From Eutreptiella sp. 'Long Island Sound 2002' (taxonomy: Eukaryota; Euglenozoa; Euglenophyceae; Eutreptiales; Eutreptiaceae), in the NCBI GenBank assembly GCA_964036045.1, contig OZ038381.1, positions 143,663,596 to 143,727,595 on the forward strand: a stretch of 64,000 nt of DNA, in the 5' to 3' direction. A model generated the notes under the pieces. The model saw nothing but the letters and a program-made list of their open reading frames with translations, was not told the DNA's origin and did not search any database. Positions 41,991-56,129 of this stretch are shown piece by piece (the stretch's first letter is position 1; every line of letters starts with the position of its first letter). Made by a program: the position numbers and the translations under genes.

Positions 41991-43228
41991 GTGTAGGGTA
42001 GAGGAAGGGGTGGCGTGAGGGCGGCGGGGGGTGTGGGGCCCTGCTCGACAGACAACGGTCCAGAGTCGGGCCCCTGGTGGGCGGCTGGGGGCGGAGTGGG
42101 GTGCGTGGGGGGCGTGCCGTGGGGTGCTGTGGCGGTGTGGCCTGCTACCTAGCCTTTCACTACGAGGATGTGGCGAGGAAGACGCAGGGGAACTGAGGCC
42201 GGAAAGCCTGGGGATGGGGGCTGGGGCGATGGCGGCGGGTTATCCCTGGCTGGGATGGCCGGGCTGCCCTGGGGTCCCGTGGGGGCGGAGGCTCCCCACG
42301 TCGGCCGGGTGCGAAACCTCGACCTGTGTTTCCGTCACCGAAGTTCTTAGGGTTCTACCCCAGGAACTTACCCGCCGCGGGGACTGTGGGCCGGGACGGC
42401 CAAGGGGGATGACAATGAAGAGGAAATGGGGGGCCAGGATGAGCCTGGCGGTCAGCACCTTCCCTCGGCCTGGGGGAGGCCGTTGCCCGGGGCTATTCCC
42501 TTACTCCCGTGGACGTGGTGCTGTGGCGGGTGGTGGTGTGGCTACCTCCCAATGGGTGTCTGTGCCCGGTGCCGTGGGTACAGACCCCCGTTGGGGGCGG
42601 GTACGAAGCGCCCGGTTGCCTCGCCCCCCCTGCACAACAGCCCGCCAGGCGCTGGTTGGCCTTTAGCGCCAGCTGTCGTGGGAGGGGGCGCTCGGGGCAG
42701 TGCAGGGTCCCTTGGCTCTCCTGGCGGCCCGCACTGCCCGTATAATGCATCAAGGGGCGGCGCGGGCTCGTACCGCCCGCGCGGGCCGCGCCGCCCGAGC
42801 CGGGGTGGGGGACAGAGGGGGGACAGGGGGGGGGTCAGGGGGTCGTTGCAGGCGGATGGAGGGTGGCGGAGGCTCGTACCGCGCACCGGCGGGCCCCACC
42901 ACCCTCCAGTCGGGAGGCGCAGCTGCAGGGGTTCTGGGGGCCCCCCCCAGGGGCCTTGGCCCCCCCCGTGCGGCTTCGGTGTGGGGGAGGGGAGGCAAAG
43001 GCCACTCGCGGCCATGACACATGGTGCATAGGGAGGGAGGTATGACACATGCAACGCCATGATGCGTGGGGCAGGGGGAAGGGGTGCAAGGCCTGGACCC
43101 CCACCGCGTGCGGGGGGTCCTCTTGTTCATAAGGCGGCCGTCCGTCGGCGGCTGCGGCAGCCCACCTCGGGGGCTGCGGTACCTGAGAGAGGTGGGGCGG
43201 GAGAGTGGGGGGGCGGTGGGGGCACGGC
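41991..43228. other. GC-rich spacer
   Basis: 1.2 kb between the minisatellite and direct repeat A2. The more ordinary stretch near 42,140-42,430 (CCTAGCCTTTCACTACGAGG, CTTAGGGTTCTACCCCAGG) differs from the surrounding repeats. No frame resembles a known protein. I see no supported feature. Confidence 0.4.
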
Positions 43229-43690
43229 GTGAACGTTGGGGGGGGGGGGGCTGTGGGCTGGTGGGTGGGTGCGCGCGCGAGGGGGATGGGGGTGCGGTGA
43301 GCTCAGCCGCAGAGCGTCACCGTGCGGCCGACCGGGCGGAGGAGCGGCCGGGGCTGGCCAAAGTCGGCCGGGGAGCCCGGGGCGCTCGAGGTGTCGGCGG
43401 GGCCACGGTCAGCGGTGGGGCCCGCACCCCGCTCGGCGGGGACGAATCCCGCCGAGCATCATCCACGGGGGCGAATCCTGGTGGAGGCAGGGGGAAGCGC
43501 CACGCCGTCCCCTCGCGGCCGAACCGGACCGGGACGGGCCCCGCCGGAGGGGTACCGGGGGGCGGGCGGGGCTGGGCTCCGGGGCTCCGGGGCCCGGGTC
43601 TCTGGTGGTTGTGGGCCGGCGCGGGGGAGACCGGGCGGGCCTGTGGGCTGCGGCTGGTGAGGGGGGGCGTGGAAGGGCCGGGCGGGTTCA
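43229..43690 (+). repeat. Direct repeat A2, right of minisatellite
   Basis: Second copy of 36,731-37,200. It ends abruptly at GGGCGGGTTCACTC, where (CT)n and (AT)n begin, whereas A1 continues into GGGCTCGGGGGCG. Confidence 0.9.
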
Positions 43691-46246
<2,556 letters not shown>

Positions 46247-47732
46247 TGGGGAGGCCCACGGCGGGGGAACAGGCGGGGGATGCGGCGCAGCAGGCGGCGG
46301 CGGTCGGGCCGCGAGACATCAGCGAGCTGCTCGCGCAGGCCCCGGACGCATACCGGCAGACAGCCGCGGGGGGCGATGGAGCCGCGCCGGAGGCACCGGG
46401 GAGGGGGGCTGACGCCGGCGGACCGATCACGCAGGCGCTCGCGGCTGTCGCCCCGAGGACGGAAGGGGCCTAGGAGAAGCTGTCGGAGGTGGTTGCTTCG
46501 GGGGGACAGGACGCGGGGCGAGGTGTGCGGGAGGCGCAGGCACCGGGTGTGGGCGGCGGAATTGTGGAGCCCAGTGGAAGGCGTGCCAAGGGGGAAGGAG
46601 TGGAGGACTGGATGTGGGACTGGCAGGAGTGGCGCCAGGTGGCGCCCGGTGATCCGTGTCCGGTGGGGCTGGCGTACAGCATGGACGTCCATGCGGGCAC
46701 CAGCTGGGCCCGGCTGCCCGACAACCTGCGGACACGGCTGGACGCGGCGGAGGCGGCAAGGGGAGGAGGCGCTGACGAGCGGCCTCTGGCGCCCTTCCCG
46801 CCGCGACCGGACACGCTGCCAGTGATGGTTGCGGCTGGGGAAGAGGCGGAGGAAGAGCAGAAGGCGGAGGAGGAGGAGGATGAAGAGGAGTACGGGCCTG
46901 GTGAGTCGGCGCTCGCCCTCATGTATGAGGACGACGCCGGGCCCGACGTCTACGCCGGCATGGACGTGGACCTGGCCAACGCGCCGCTGCGGCCCATGCC
47001 CACTGCGGTGCCGCCCCCTCCCCTGGGGAGCTGTGAGCAGCGGCACTGCAGGTACCATGTGGCTGAAGGTGCCCACAGGCACCGCCTCATGGGTACGGGG
47101 CAGCGGGAGGCAGGGATGCTGGTGGGCGCCCCGGAGCGCTACGAGCTCCAGCGCCCAGGGCACGTCGCCCGGGAGAGGTCACTGGTGGCCGCATCTCCGG
47201 ACGCCGGCCAGGTCCGCTGTGTCCAGCTGGGGGACGCGGTGGTCCTGGGTCAGCACCCCGGTGATGTCCGGGCGGCCGAGCCCCAGGAAGGCCTCCCCCT
47301 GTCGGTGCGCCTGTCCGCGGGACGCCTGCTGGACGAGGCAGGGCTGGAGGACGTGCGGCGGGACGAAGGCCTGTACGTGGCCTCGTGGCGGGGTGGGGCT
47401 GATGCTTGGCATCGCGAGCAGGCCGTGCGGCCCCTCACGCCCCAGGCGCTGGGATCCCATGCGCTCCTGGTGGCGGTGGACCCCGAGGGTGCAGAGGTCG
47501 TGTTCGGCGCGGACCGCCTGCTGCTGACCGGGGATGGAGTGGTCCTCGTCCCCACCTCCAGCAGCTACCGCCTTGAGAGCCGCGGCGGTGACCTCAAGCT
47601 GCTGGTGGTGGTGGGCACGCGCCTCGACGAGAGCGCCGCCCGCAGGGGTCCGCACACGCGGTCCCCGTCGGGAGTGATGAGGAGGCAGGCCGCAACGGAG
47701 ACGAGGTGGGGCAGGAGCAGCCCAAGGGGTAG
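46247..47732 (+). pseudogene. LINE copy 2 ORF1, linker segment
   Basis: Homologous to about 21,449-22,920 of copy 1. TAG at 46,471-46,473 replaces a Lys codon. Unlike copy 1, the frame is intact through the C-run near 47,020 and shows the conserved [18 protein letters not shown] cluster. A one-base loss near 47,642 shifts the frame, and TAG at 47,730 replaces a Glu codon in the restored register. Confidence 0.8.
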
Positions 47733-49314
47733 GAGCAGCAGAAGGGTCAGCCGGAGGTGGCCGGGGAGGAGGTGGACGTGCAAGCCATTGTGGCGGCGGC
47801 CCTGGCGAGGTTCACGGCTGCAGCGAAGCCGCCGCCGACGACGGAGGCACTGGAGGAGGAGAACCAGCGCAGGAGGATTGAAGAGGCGCAGGTCGCCATG
47901 GAGCAGGACGAGGAGCCGGAGTTCATGGGGACGCATGAAGCGCCGCGTGAGGTGGGCCCACGGGGGCTGGGAGTGGCAGACAAGGCTGGGCCGAAGACGG
48001 GGGAGGTGGAAGCCTGCAGGCACTGGGCCAAGGGGTGGTGCATGCGGGCAGATGCCTGCCCGTTCGCCCACCCCCAGCCGCCGGTGCCGCGGGGACTAGC
48101 CCAGGAATTGCTCCTGATCCACCAGGCCATGGCCCCTGTGGGGGCCCTCAGCCTGGACCGCAGGCAGAGCCACTGCCGGGGCCACGGAACGTTGCTGCGG
48201 GAAGTGGTGGTAAGGGCGCAAGGAGGAGGACTCCCAGCGGTGGGATATGCGGTGGAGAGTGGGGGCCTGACCGAGTGGGCGGTGGCGTTGCCATGTGGCA
48301 TGGCAGCCCTGCTCACACCGTTCCCGGTTGTCCCGTGGAGGGACATAGTCACGTCCAGGAGGGCAACCTGGGGTGGGTGTGCACGTGGCACACACATCCT
48401 GCCGGCATGGACCCTCGCAAATGGCAGGCCAAGGCGGTCATGACGTACCTGTCCTGGTCGTTGCCGGCAGCGCCGGGTGCATGGGCGCCGTGGTGGGACA
48501 GAGCGCTCCGCTGGACGAGGGATGGCAGTGCTGTGGCGGCCTGCCATGACCTCCCGCGCGAGCCCGTCTCAGTCCAGCCGTGGACTGTCTCCGGGCATCT
48601 TCCCACGGTGGCGGCTCGCCTTGCGGCCACAGACCCGGAGGTCTTGCTGCTGGGGGACCGAAGGGCCAGGGCTTCGCCTGGGCCGGGGGCTGGAGGTTCG
48701 CACTGCCAGCCTCCCCAGCCCTGAGGACAGGGACATCCTGGAGGGACTCCAGTTCATGCGGGCTGACGGGGCTGATGTGTGGACCACCGTCCATCGCCGG
48801 CTCCCGGACGCATGGCCCCAGGTGTTCCGGCCCCCTGGTCACGAGCGTCTGGTGGGAGTGGAATGGCGCTATGGGCCGCCAACAGCCCATGCTCGCCAGT
48901 GATGGTCCTGCCCAGGAGAACCAGCCACCCCAGCTGGGAGACCTTGGCGGTCTTGTGGGGATGGGTGGCGGTCCGTGGGACCGGTGGCCACGGCTTCACT
49001 GCCCCACGGGGCACGGTGATCGAGACCGACGAGGGGACGGCGTTGCAGCTCACGGCAGAGCCCCTGACCACGCATGTCGTGGTGGCCGTCCTCCAGTCGG
49101 GGGCCGACAAGCAACAGCCCTGGCACGATCCGGTCGCTAGGGCTGTCTGGCGCGACCTGCCGGTCCTTAGGGCAACCGTCTGGCCATGAGGAGCAGGGCG
49201 GCATCTCCGGGGCGCACTCCCCTGGCTGCGGGACTGCTGAGACGCCTCTTCCCTACCGGCTAAGTTGCGGGGCGCCCTGGAGCACCTGTCCCCAGGCCCA
49301 GGCACCACTTCCTG
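47733..49314 (+). pseudogene. LINE copy 2 ORF1, CCCH finger region
   Basis: The CCCH finger (CRHWAKGWCMRADACPFAH) starts at 48,015 and matches copy 1. A base loss near 48,346 shifts the frame before the WHTHP motif, which survives in the next register. More shifts occur near 48,665 and 48,870, and a TGA near 49,187 is followed by a scrambled stretch to about 49,314. It is non-functional, but it preserves the same domain order as copy 1. Confidence 0.75.
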
Positions 49315-51676
49315 GTGGCCGCGGACCATGGGGTGGAGCTCAGCGACGATGTGGTCGCACTGGCAGCCGACGTGGTACAGTGCCTGGCCCCCCACGCCAT
49401 GTTGCTCCGGAGGGAGGGCTGGGAGGGCCAGCGGCACGACCAAACCCCGGCTGCCCTCCTCATCGCGAGGTACATCGAGCTGGGCGGCTCAGAGGCGCTG
49501 TACCTCGACAGGTCGGAGACGCCAAGCATGCGTCACTGGACGGCTCACCACGTCCTGGCCCCTGCCACGCAGCTGACAGTGGACCCGCTAGGCCAGCCTG
49601 CGGTGTCAGGGGCCCCGCCCCAGTGGCCACACACTTGGGACATGGCGGTCCGGAGGATGCGCATGGCACCCAGGGGCCAGAGGGCGGGGTGGCCGGGTGC
49701 GGAGCATCTGCTGGCGACGGCCCGGGCGGCACAGGTGCAGCAGCCTGTCGGCAACAACAAGGACTGCGGCGTGTGCGCCCTCATGTCCACTGTCGGTACC
49801 CTTCTCCGGGTGCCAAGACCGGGCAACATCCTGTCCGCGCTGGACAGGCGGTGGGTCGCGGCGGTGGTCCTCAACAGGGACATGGGGCCCATCGCGCGTC
49901 TGCCATCCCTGGGGGAGCTGCCCGCAGTGGTGCTGGATGCCCTGCCGGTGCCCCGCACACCCTTGGACGTGGCGGATGTCCCGCACAGCGTGGGGTTGCC
50001 CAGGGCGGCCCAGGGCGCGCATGCAACATGCCCTGCTGTGTATGGCGGCAGCAGCGGACGGGGGGATGTCCATGCTGATGACAGTGTCCCTGCAGCACGT
50101 GCAGGACGAGATGCAGCAGCAGCGCATGCATGCCCCCCAGCCGTGGGAAGAAAGCGCCAAGCGGTGGCTGAGGGTGGAGAGCGTGCCTCCCGGCCGTACG
50201 ATGGGCCTGGCGGATATGGGGCGGCAGGTGGTGTTGGAAGGGGAGGAGTATTGGGCCTGTGTTCGGATGGAGACAGGGGGACTGGAGCGGGTCGTCGTCA
50301 CCGCGTGCCGGCCCAGGAGGCAGCAGTCCAGGGGCCCGGCCTGCTACAGGGTGTTCCGGGAGTGTCTCCGGGAGCTGGGGCCGGTGCGCAGGGCACACAG
50401 ATGCACGGCCGAGGACATCCCGCCGGCGCCGGCAGTCTTCTCGGAGGTCACGCAACCACCGGCGGGCCAGGGGCAGGACGTCTGGCCCATAGCCCTGAGC
50501 AGCATGTGGCAGGCTGAGCATGCAGCTGCCATGTGCAGGGCGCTGCAGGGTCACGTGGCGGCCCTCCCCAGGGCCCCGGCAGCGCAGTCCTCCAGCAACA
50601 GGCCGGCAGCCTTGCTGGCGCTGCTGCATAGCGTGTCGCGGGCGTGGTGCTGGGTCGTGGCGCCATTGGAGCCCCATTCCTCGGCGCTGCGCCTGTACGA
50701 TCGCGGAGAGGGCATGGTGCTCACGGTCCGCCCCGCCGACCTGGAGGCCGTGCACCTTGGTGCTCTGAGTGGTGATGGGGGCGCGGCGCTATACCTCCAA
50801 AGCACCTTGACTCGTGCGGCCGCGACGCGCTTCTGCCGGCAGAGCGGAGTGGATGCCCTCCGCCTGGTCATGGCGGAGAACATGGGGCCGTGGCTCCGGG
50901 CGTTCTCCACGTCCAGGTGGAAGGTCAAGGGCGACCGGGAGAAGTTCGCCGACGATTGGCGCCCCTTGGTGGAGGAGCAGTTCCCCGTGGGGGGGATGCT
51001 GCACCTGCCGCAGCCACCAAGCGTGCCGCCGGTTACGCCTGCGGCATCCGCGGGCGCGGCGGCGAAGCCGGCCCCACAGGCAGCGCCCAAGCCGCCACCC
51101 AAGAGAAGCCCCCCACCTCAGTATGGCGCCTATGCCAACATTCGGTACGTGCTGCAGCACTTCGGCGGCGACTTGGCCACGGAGCAGCATGGGTCGAAGG
51201 CGATCAACGTCTGCCCCTGGTCTCGGCTGGATGGGGCTGGTCACTGCACGTGGAGAGCCGGCAAGCACTGCCGGCCCGCCCACCTCCACCCCAAGGACCT
51301 GCTGGACCACCTCCAGCGGGACAATGCGGCTGATCCGGCGCAACGGGACCAGGCGCTGGCCATGCTGGGTGGCGTTATGCTGGGGGGCTGGGCGGGGCCA
51401 TTCGCGTCGGCCCAGGCGAGGTCCAGAGCGCTCATGCTGCCCACGGGTGCCCGCCCTGCGGAGGAGCGAGGAGCGTCGCAGTCGGCGGCGCAACCCGGAG
51501 CACTTGGGCCTGCAGCACGGCGCGGGGCGGTGACTTCTGTGGGGGGTACAGCGGCAAGTACGTCCGGCGGACAGGCAGAGGGGGTGCCCACCGCATCTAC
51601 CATGTCCCAGCCGGCAACGACCGCCTCGGGCAGGGGCGCACGGGGACAGGGACCACCTCACCAGCCACCCGCACCG
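49315..51676 (+). pseudogene. LINE copy 2 ORF1, Ulp1-like protease and C-terminus
   Basis: The protease triad is retained: His in MRHWTAHH (about 49,530), Asp in TVDPLG and Cys in KDCGVC (49,765), with Gln in QVQQPVGN. A shift near 50,015 is followed by an open frame to about 51,676. That frame passes through QSRGPACYRVFRECL without the stop seen in copy 1, through the unknown middle domain, and through the Cys/His cluster near 51,205-51,330 (CPWSRLDGAGHCTW). It shows that the protease and C-terminal segments belong to one polypeptide. Confidence 0.8.
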
Positions 51677-52357
51677 GGGTTGGCCCAGCTCAACCACCCG
51701 TACACCTCCCCCACCAGGGGGAGGGCCTCATCCCCCAGAGGGTCCAGGACCGTGCCGCAGTCCCGGTCCCAGGGCCGGGCCCCCTCTGCCCCTCGCGCCG
51801 GCTCCCCCTGCTGCCCCTGTGCCTGCGGCGCAGATGCCGTGCCCCGCCCCCCCCCCGCCGAGGCCATCCGCGCCGGCTCCGCTCTCGGCGCGGGGGGGGC
51901 TGCCTTGTGCCGGGGTCGTGGGGGTTTGGGGGGGATGAGCTCGCCGGCGTCGGGGTCGATGTTGTAGAGGTGGTGGTGGTGGTGGTGGTGGTGGTGGGTG
52001 TGGTGCGCCGGCATCTGCTGGATGCCGGGGGGGATGCACCTCACTGGCTGCACGTCCGGCTGCGGGGGCGCCCCGCCCCCCGCCCCCCGACCTTCGACCC
52101 GCCCTCCCCCCCATGCTCCCATGCCCCGTCCCGCCTGTCCCTTGGGGCCCGTGGCGCCCTTGTTCTTGCCCTTGGGCCCCCTTCCGGTCCCCTGCCCATG
52201 CTGTGGGTCCCGCCCCCTGTCACCCACGCCCTGGCCTGCCCGCTCGCCCACCGTCCCTCGCCCCGCTCCCTGCACCTGGGCGCCCTGCCCGCACCCCTGC
52301 GCGCCCTTCCCGTGCCCTGGCCCCTTCCCGGCCCCCTGCCCTGAGTCGCGCCGTCCG
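51677..52357. other. 680 bp segment absent from copy 1
   Basis: Copy 1 reads CACCTCGCCGGC...GCGCCGGGTGCGGGTGG without a break. Copy 2 carries about 680 extra bases between CACCGGG and CGCGGGTGG, flanked by a possible CCGGG repeat. The segment has a (GGT)n run near 51,970 and a pyrimidine-rich right half. No gene is seen. It may be an insertion, or a region deleted from copy 1. Confidence 0.6.
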
Positions 52358-53259
52358 GGCGCGGGTGGTCAACCTGGACCTGCTGGTGGCCCCCCTTCGT
52401 CCAGTGATCCAGATCCGGCGGGGGGCCCTGGTCCGCACGTGCAGCCGTAAACGAGCCCCGCCTCCGACACCCGAGCGGCAGTGTCCTGGAACGTCCAGGG
52501 CTCAATGCGGGGGGACGGCGTACCAGTGGCCCCAGGTATGCTCGACGGTGAGGCGGTGGCGGCAGGCATCATGAAGGCAGAGGGTGCCGTCCTGGGCCTC
52601 TTCCAGGAGACCGGCCTGCAGGACCCCCAAGGTGTGGTACACTCGGAGAATCAGTGGCGTCACCACGGGTATCATGCGTACCCAGGGGTGGATGCCCAGG
52701 CGGCGTCGGCGGCAGCAGTGCGCGGCAGGCTCTTGATTGCCCTTTGGGCGAACATGTTCGCCGCGGAGGAGGTTCGAGACGTCGTGGACATCGTGTCGAG
52801 CAAGGCCATGGCCCTCAATGTGGTGACCGCAGGTGGCACCCTCACGGTCATCAACGTCCACGGCCCGGGCAGCGGCGGCGACTCCTGGGCGTCTAAGGCG
52901 TCCTTCTGGGCTGACGTGGCCATGTACGCGGCGGCCAAAAGCACGGGAGGCACCAGGGCCGTGCTCCTCGGGGGGGACTTCAACGTGTGGCTGGACTCCC
53001 CGTGGCACCCCACGACGAGGAGGTTCCAAGCCCTGTGGGAACAGTGTGGTTTCCGCAGGGCAGGCCCGGAAGGCAAGGAGGACAGGAGGCCCACGAGGGC
53101 AGGGCACCGACTGGACTCCTTCCTGCTGAACTCGCCTCTGGTCCCATTGGCGGCGCGTGAGCGCCCACACTTGGCGCCGGGGCGGTCTCCAGCGTTGCCG
53201 GGCCACGAATCATGGCCCTGTGGTCCTGGACATCCCACTGGCGGTGGCCGGCAAAGAGA
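52358..53259 (+). pseudogene. LINE copy 2 ORF1 end and EEP endonuclease
   Basis: ORF1 ends at TAA 52,448-52,450 (TGA in copy 1) and ORF2 continues in the same frame without an intervening ATG. EEP motifs are present: WNVQGS, LGLFQET, INVHGPGS, GGDFNVW and RLDSFLLNSPL. The SDH region is frameshifted (GHESWP) in this left copy of the 104 bp duplication. The better SDHGPVV copy lies at 58,104, beyond the insertion. Confidence 0.85.
53156..53259 (+). repeat. 104 bp direct repeat at insertion 1, left copy
   Basis: CGTGAGCGCCCACACTTGGC through GGCAAAGAGA is repeated at 58,055-58,157 with about ten differences. The two copies bracket the antisense insertion exactly, as a target-site duplication would. 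Confidence 0.88.
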
Positions 53260-56129
53260 TATGGTTTGAGGTTTGAGGTTTGGTTTTGCGGGTACTAGAC
53301 GCTTTTCGGCCCCGGGGGGCCACCTGGTCGGGCCAGGTGATATCCTCCCCACCAGGTCCTAGTGGGGGGCCCTCCAAGACGCACCACCTGCCTGGTGGCG
53401 GAGTCCCCCGGGTTCACAGGGCTCGGAGCCCCGTCCTTCCCCGGCTTCCCTGTTTCGCCACTCCCCGGTCAGTGCATCAATTCGCAGCCGTGGCTGCGGG
53501 CGCTTACCCACCGCGTCGCCCCCCTAATGCGTGGTCGCCCGGGGCGCTGGCGCCGCCGGGCCCGTGCTACTGGCTTGTTGCCAGTGGGACCCCCTTGGGC
53601 TGGCGCAGAGGCTGCCTAGCCTAGGGGTTGGGGCGTGGCGCAGTGCGCCACTACTGCCTTGGCGGGTGCAGTGCCCCATCCGTGTGTGCGCGGCGCTCGC
53701 GGCCGGTTGGGGGGGTTCGGGCCGGTACCTGGTGTTGTGTCTCTCCCGTTTCCCCCTTCCCGCCCCACGTGTCCCGCGCTGCGTGTGGCGGGCCGTCCCG
53801 TCCCGGTGTCCCTTACCCTCGCTCGCTGGTACGCCATTCCACGCGGTCTGTGCGTTCCGCGAGCTCGGTCCGGTTGCCCTTCTGGTAGTCCCCGCGTGCC
53901 CTGTGCGTGTGTGTGCGCTCGCGCTCCCGCGGCGTCCGCTCCCCCCCCCCCTGGGTGGTGTGGCGTGCGCACCTCGCGCGGTCCCGGCACTGGGTGCTGG
54001 TGGGGCCGTTCCACGTGGTCCGTGCCCCTCCGCATGTCCTGCCCCGGTCCCTTGCTCCGTCTGGCGTGCTTGGGGGATGGGCGGTCCGGTCCCCGGTTCC
54101 CCCCTACTTGGCTTGGGGTTGTGGGAGTGGCGGAAGGGCGTCCCCGGGAAGGGTGCCTTCCACTGTTGCGAGGGGCGACTGGGGTCAAGCGCTCCCCCTC
54201 CCCCGACTGCCCGCCCACTGCGCGGGCTGTTGGGGTCAGCTACCCACGTGCTGTGGGCGCGGGCGTGTGGGTGTGGGGGCCCTACACTGTCCCCTTGGCC
54301 TGCACGCCCTGTGGGGGCTGCGTGCCGCGGGGCGGGTCCGTGGCGTTCGTGTGCCGGGGGGCGGGCTGGGGAGGGGAGCGGCGTGCGCCCTGCCCCCCGT
54401 TTGTGCGGCCCGGGGGGGCCTGTAGGGTGGGGGGTCGCTCTGCCTCGTTCCGTCCCTCTGCCTTCCCTCGGCAGGCAACAAAGCGGGTGTCACTGGCGTC
54501 GTTCTGTCCATGGGGGGCGTGGCCCCCCATACCACTCCGGTTGGTGCTCGCCCGCCTTCACTGGGCGCGATCTGTGCGGCGTCCTGGCGCGTTGGCGCGG
54601 GCTCGCTTGTTCCCCGCGGTTCCTGTGGGAGCCGGCGGCTGGGGCGGGGGGGCGGGCTGCGCTCCGGCTCCTCTCTCGGGCGGGGGGAGGGGGGACCATC
54701 CCCCCTGCCTGGGGGGGTGGGGGCCGGGGCCCCCGCGGCTTGCGGGCCGGTGGGGGGGGCGGGGGGGGGGGGGGGGGTCGCGCCGCGGCCTCCCTGCTCC
54801 CCCTCTGAGTGGCGGCCCGCGGTTCCCATATCCTGGCCCCCCTCGTGTCGTCGGTGCACTCCCCTCCGGCGTGCGCGTGCGGTCGGGGTCGCGGGGCCGC
54901 CCCGGGGTGGGGGGGGATGAGGGGCGGCCTGTGGACCGCTCCCCCGGGGGGCCCTGCAGACCTGAACCCCCCCTCTGCCCTCCCTGAGTGGGCCGTGGTC
55001 ATGGGACGGTCATGGGGGGCGCGCCCTTCATACCGTTCTGGTGCGCCGCCGTGCGCCGCCCCCAGGTCTGGTCCGCGGGTTGCTCCGGCGCGCTGGTGTT
55101 GGCTCGCCCGTCAGCCGCAACCCCCGCGGGAGCAGGCGGCTGGGGGCGCCGGGGCGCGTGGTGTGCAGGTCAAGCCGCATCCCCCGCTCCCCGCGTCGCG
55201 GTCCCTTCTGGGGGAGGGGGGGCGTCCCCTCGGCTCCAGGGGGGGCGGAGGGTCGCTCTTGTGGCTCCCAAGCTGGGGGGGGGAGCGGGGGAGGGCAGTG
55301 GGGGGGCCGCCCCCCCGCCCCCCCGCCCCGTCGGGCGTCGGCCTGCCATCCGTTGTCTCCGGCGTGCCCCCCCCGGGGTATACTCGTGCCGTGGGGGTTG
55401 CCGGGCGGCCGCGGGCGTCGGGCGCGGTCCGGTCGGCTGCCAATGGGTCAGTGCGGCGGAGGTGGGGGGGGCGAAGGGGGGGGAACCCCCCCGCCCTGGT
55501 TCGCGCCCCCGTCTTCCCCGGGCCGGCCTCTGAAGGGGCCGCTCCGTTTGCGCCGTCCTGGGCGCCGCCGGTTCGCCGTCGGCCCGCAGGGAGCAGGGCG
55601 TGCGCGCGCCTGCCTCGGCCGTGGTGCCCCCTCAACCCGGGTGCAGCGGCCTCTTCGGGGGGGGTGCGGGGCCGCCGTTTCTTTGGTCTGCCTCCGTCCA
55701 CTCTTGGGCCTGAGGGGGAGGGGGGGGGGGTAGTGGGGGGGGCCCTCTGGTCCCCTGGAGCCGCCCCCTGACGGCCGAGGGGGGGGCGGCATGGCGGGCC
55801 CGGCCCAGGGGGCCAGCCGTCGGCTGGGGGGTCGCACTCTTCCCCCGCCCCCCTCTACCTAGAGTCGGACCCTCGTGCAGGACCTCGCTGGGGCCCATCG
55901 TCCCCCCCGCCGTCGTCGCGCGGCGCTGGCCGGCCGGGGGCGGCTGTGAGGGTTAGCGGTCAGCGGTTAGCGGGCTGCGGGGCAGTAGGTTCCCCCCCGC
56001 GCTCGTTGGCTCCGCCCTCCCTCCCGCGGGAGGTGGCGCGCGCTCCGTCGTCACGCCATACCGTGGGGGGGGCGTGGGTCGCGGGGCCCTGCTCCCCCCC
56101 CCACTTTCTCGCGTCCGCCGTCTCGGCCG

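Noticed and set aside
42031-42666. A 211-codon plus-strand frame after the minisatellite
   Set aside because: No recognised domain, Gly/Arg/Pro composition, and overlapping open frames in other registers.
53531-55771. Plus-strand frames of 300-450 codons in insertion 1
   Set aside because: Low-complexity Gly/Pro/Arg composition, overlapping open frames in all registers, and opposite to the inferred element strand.
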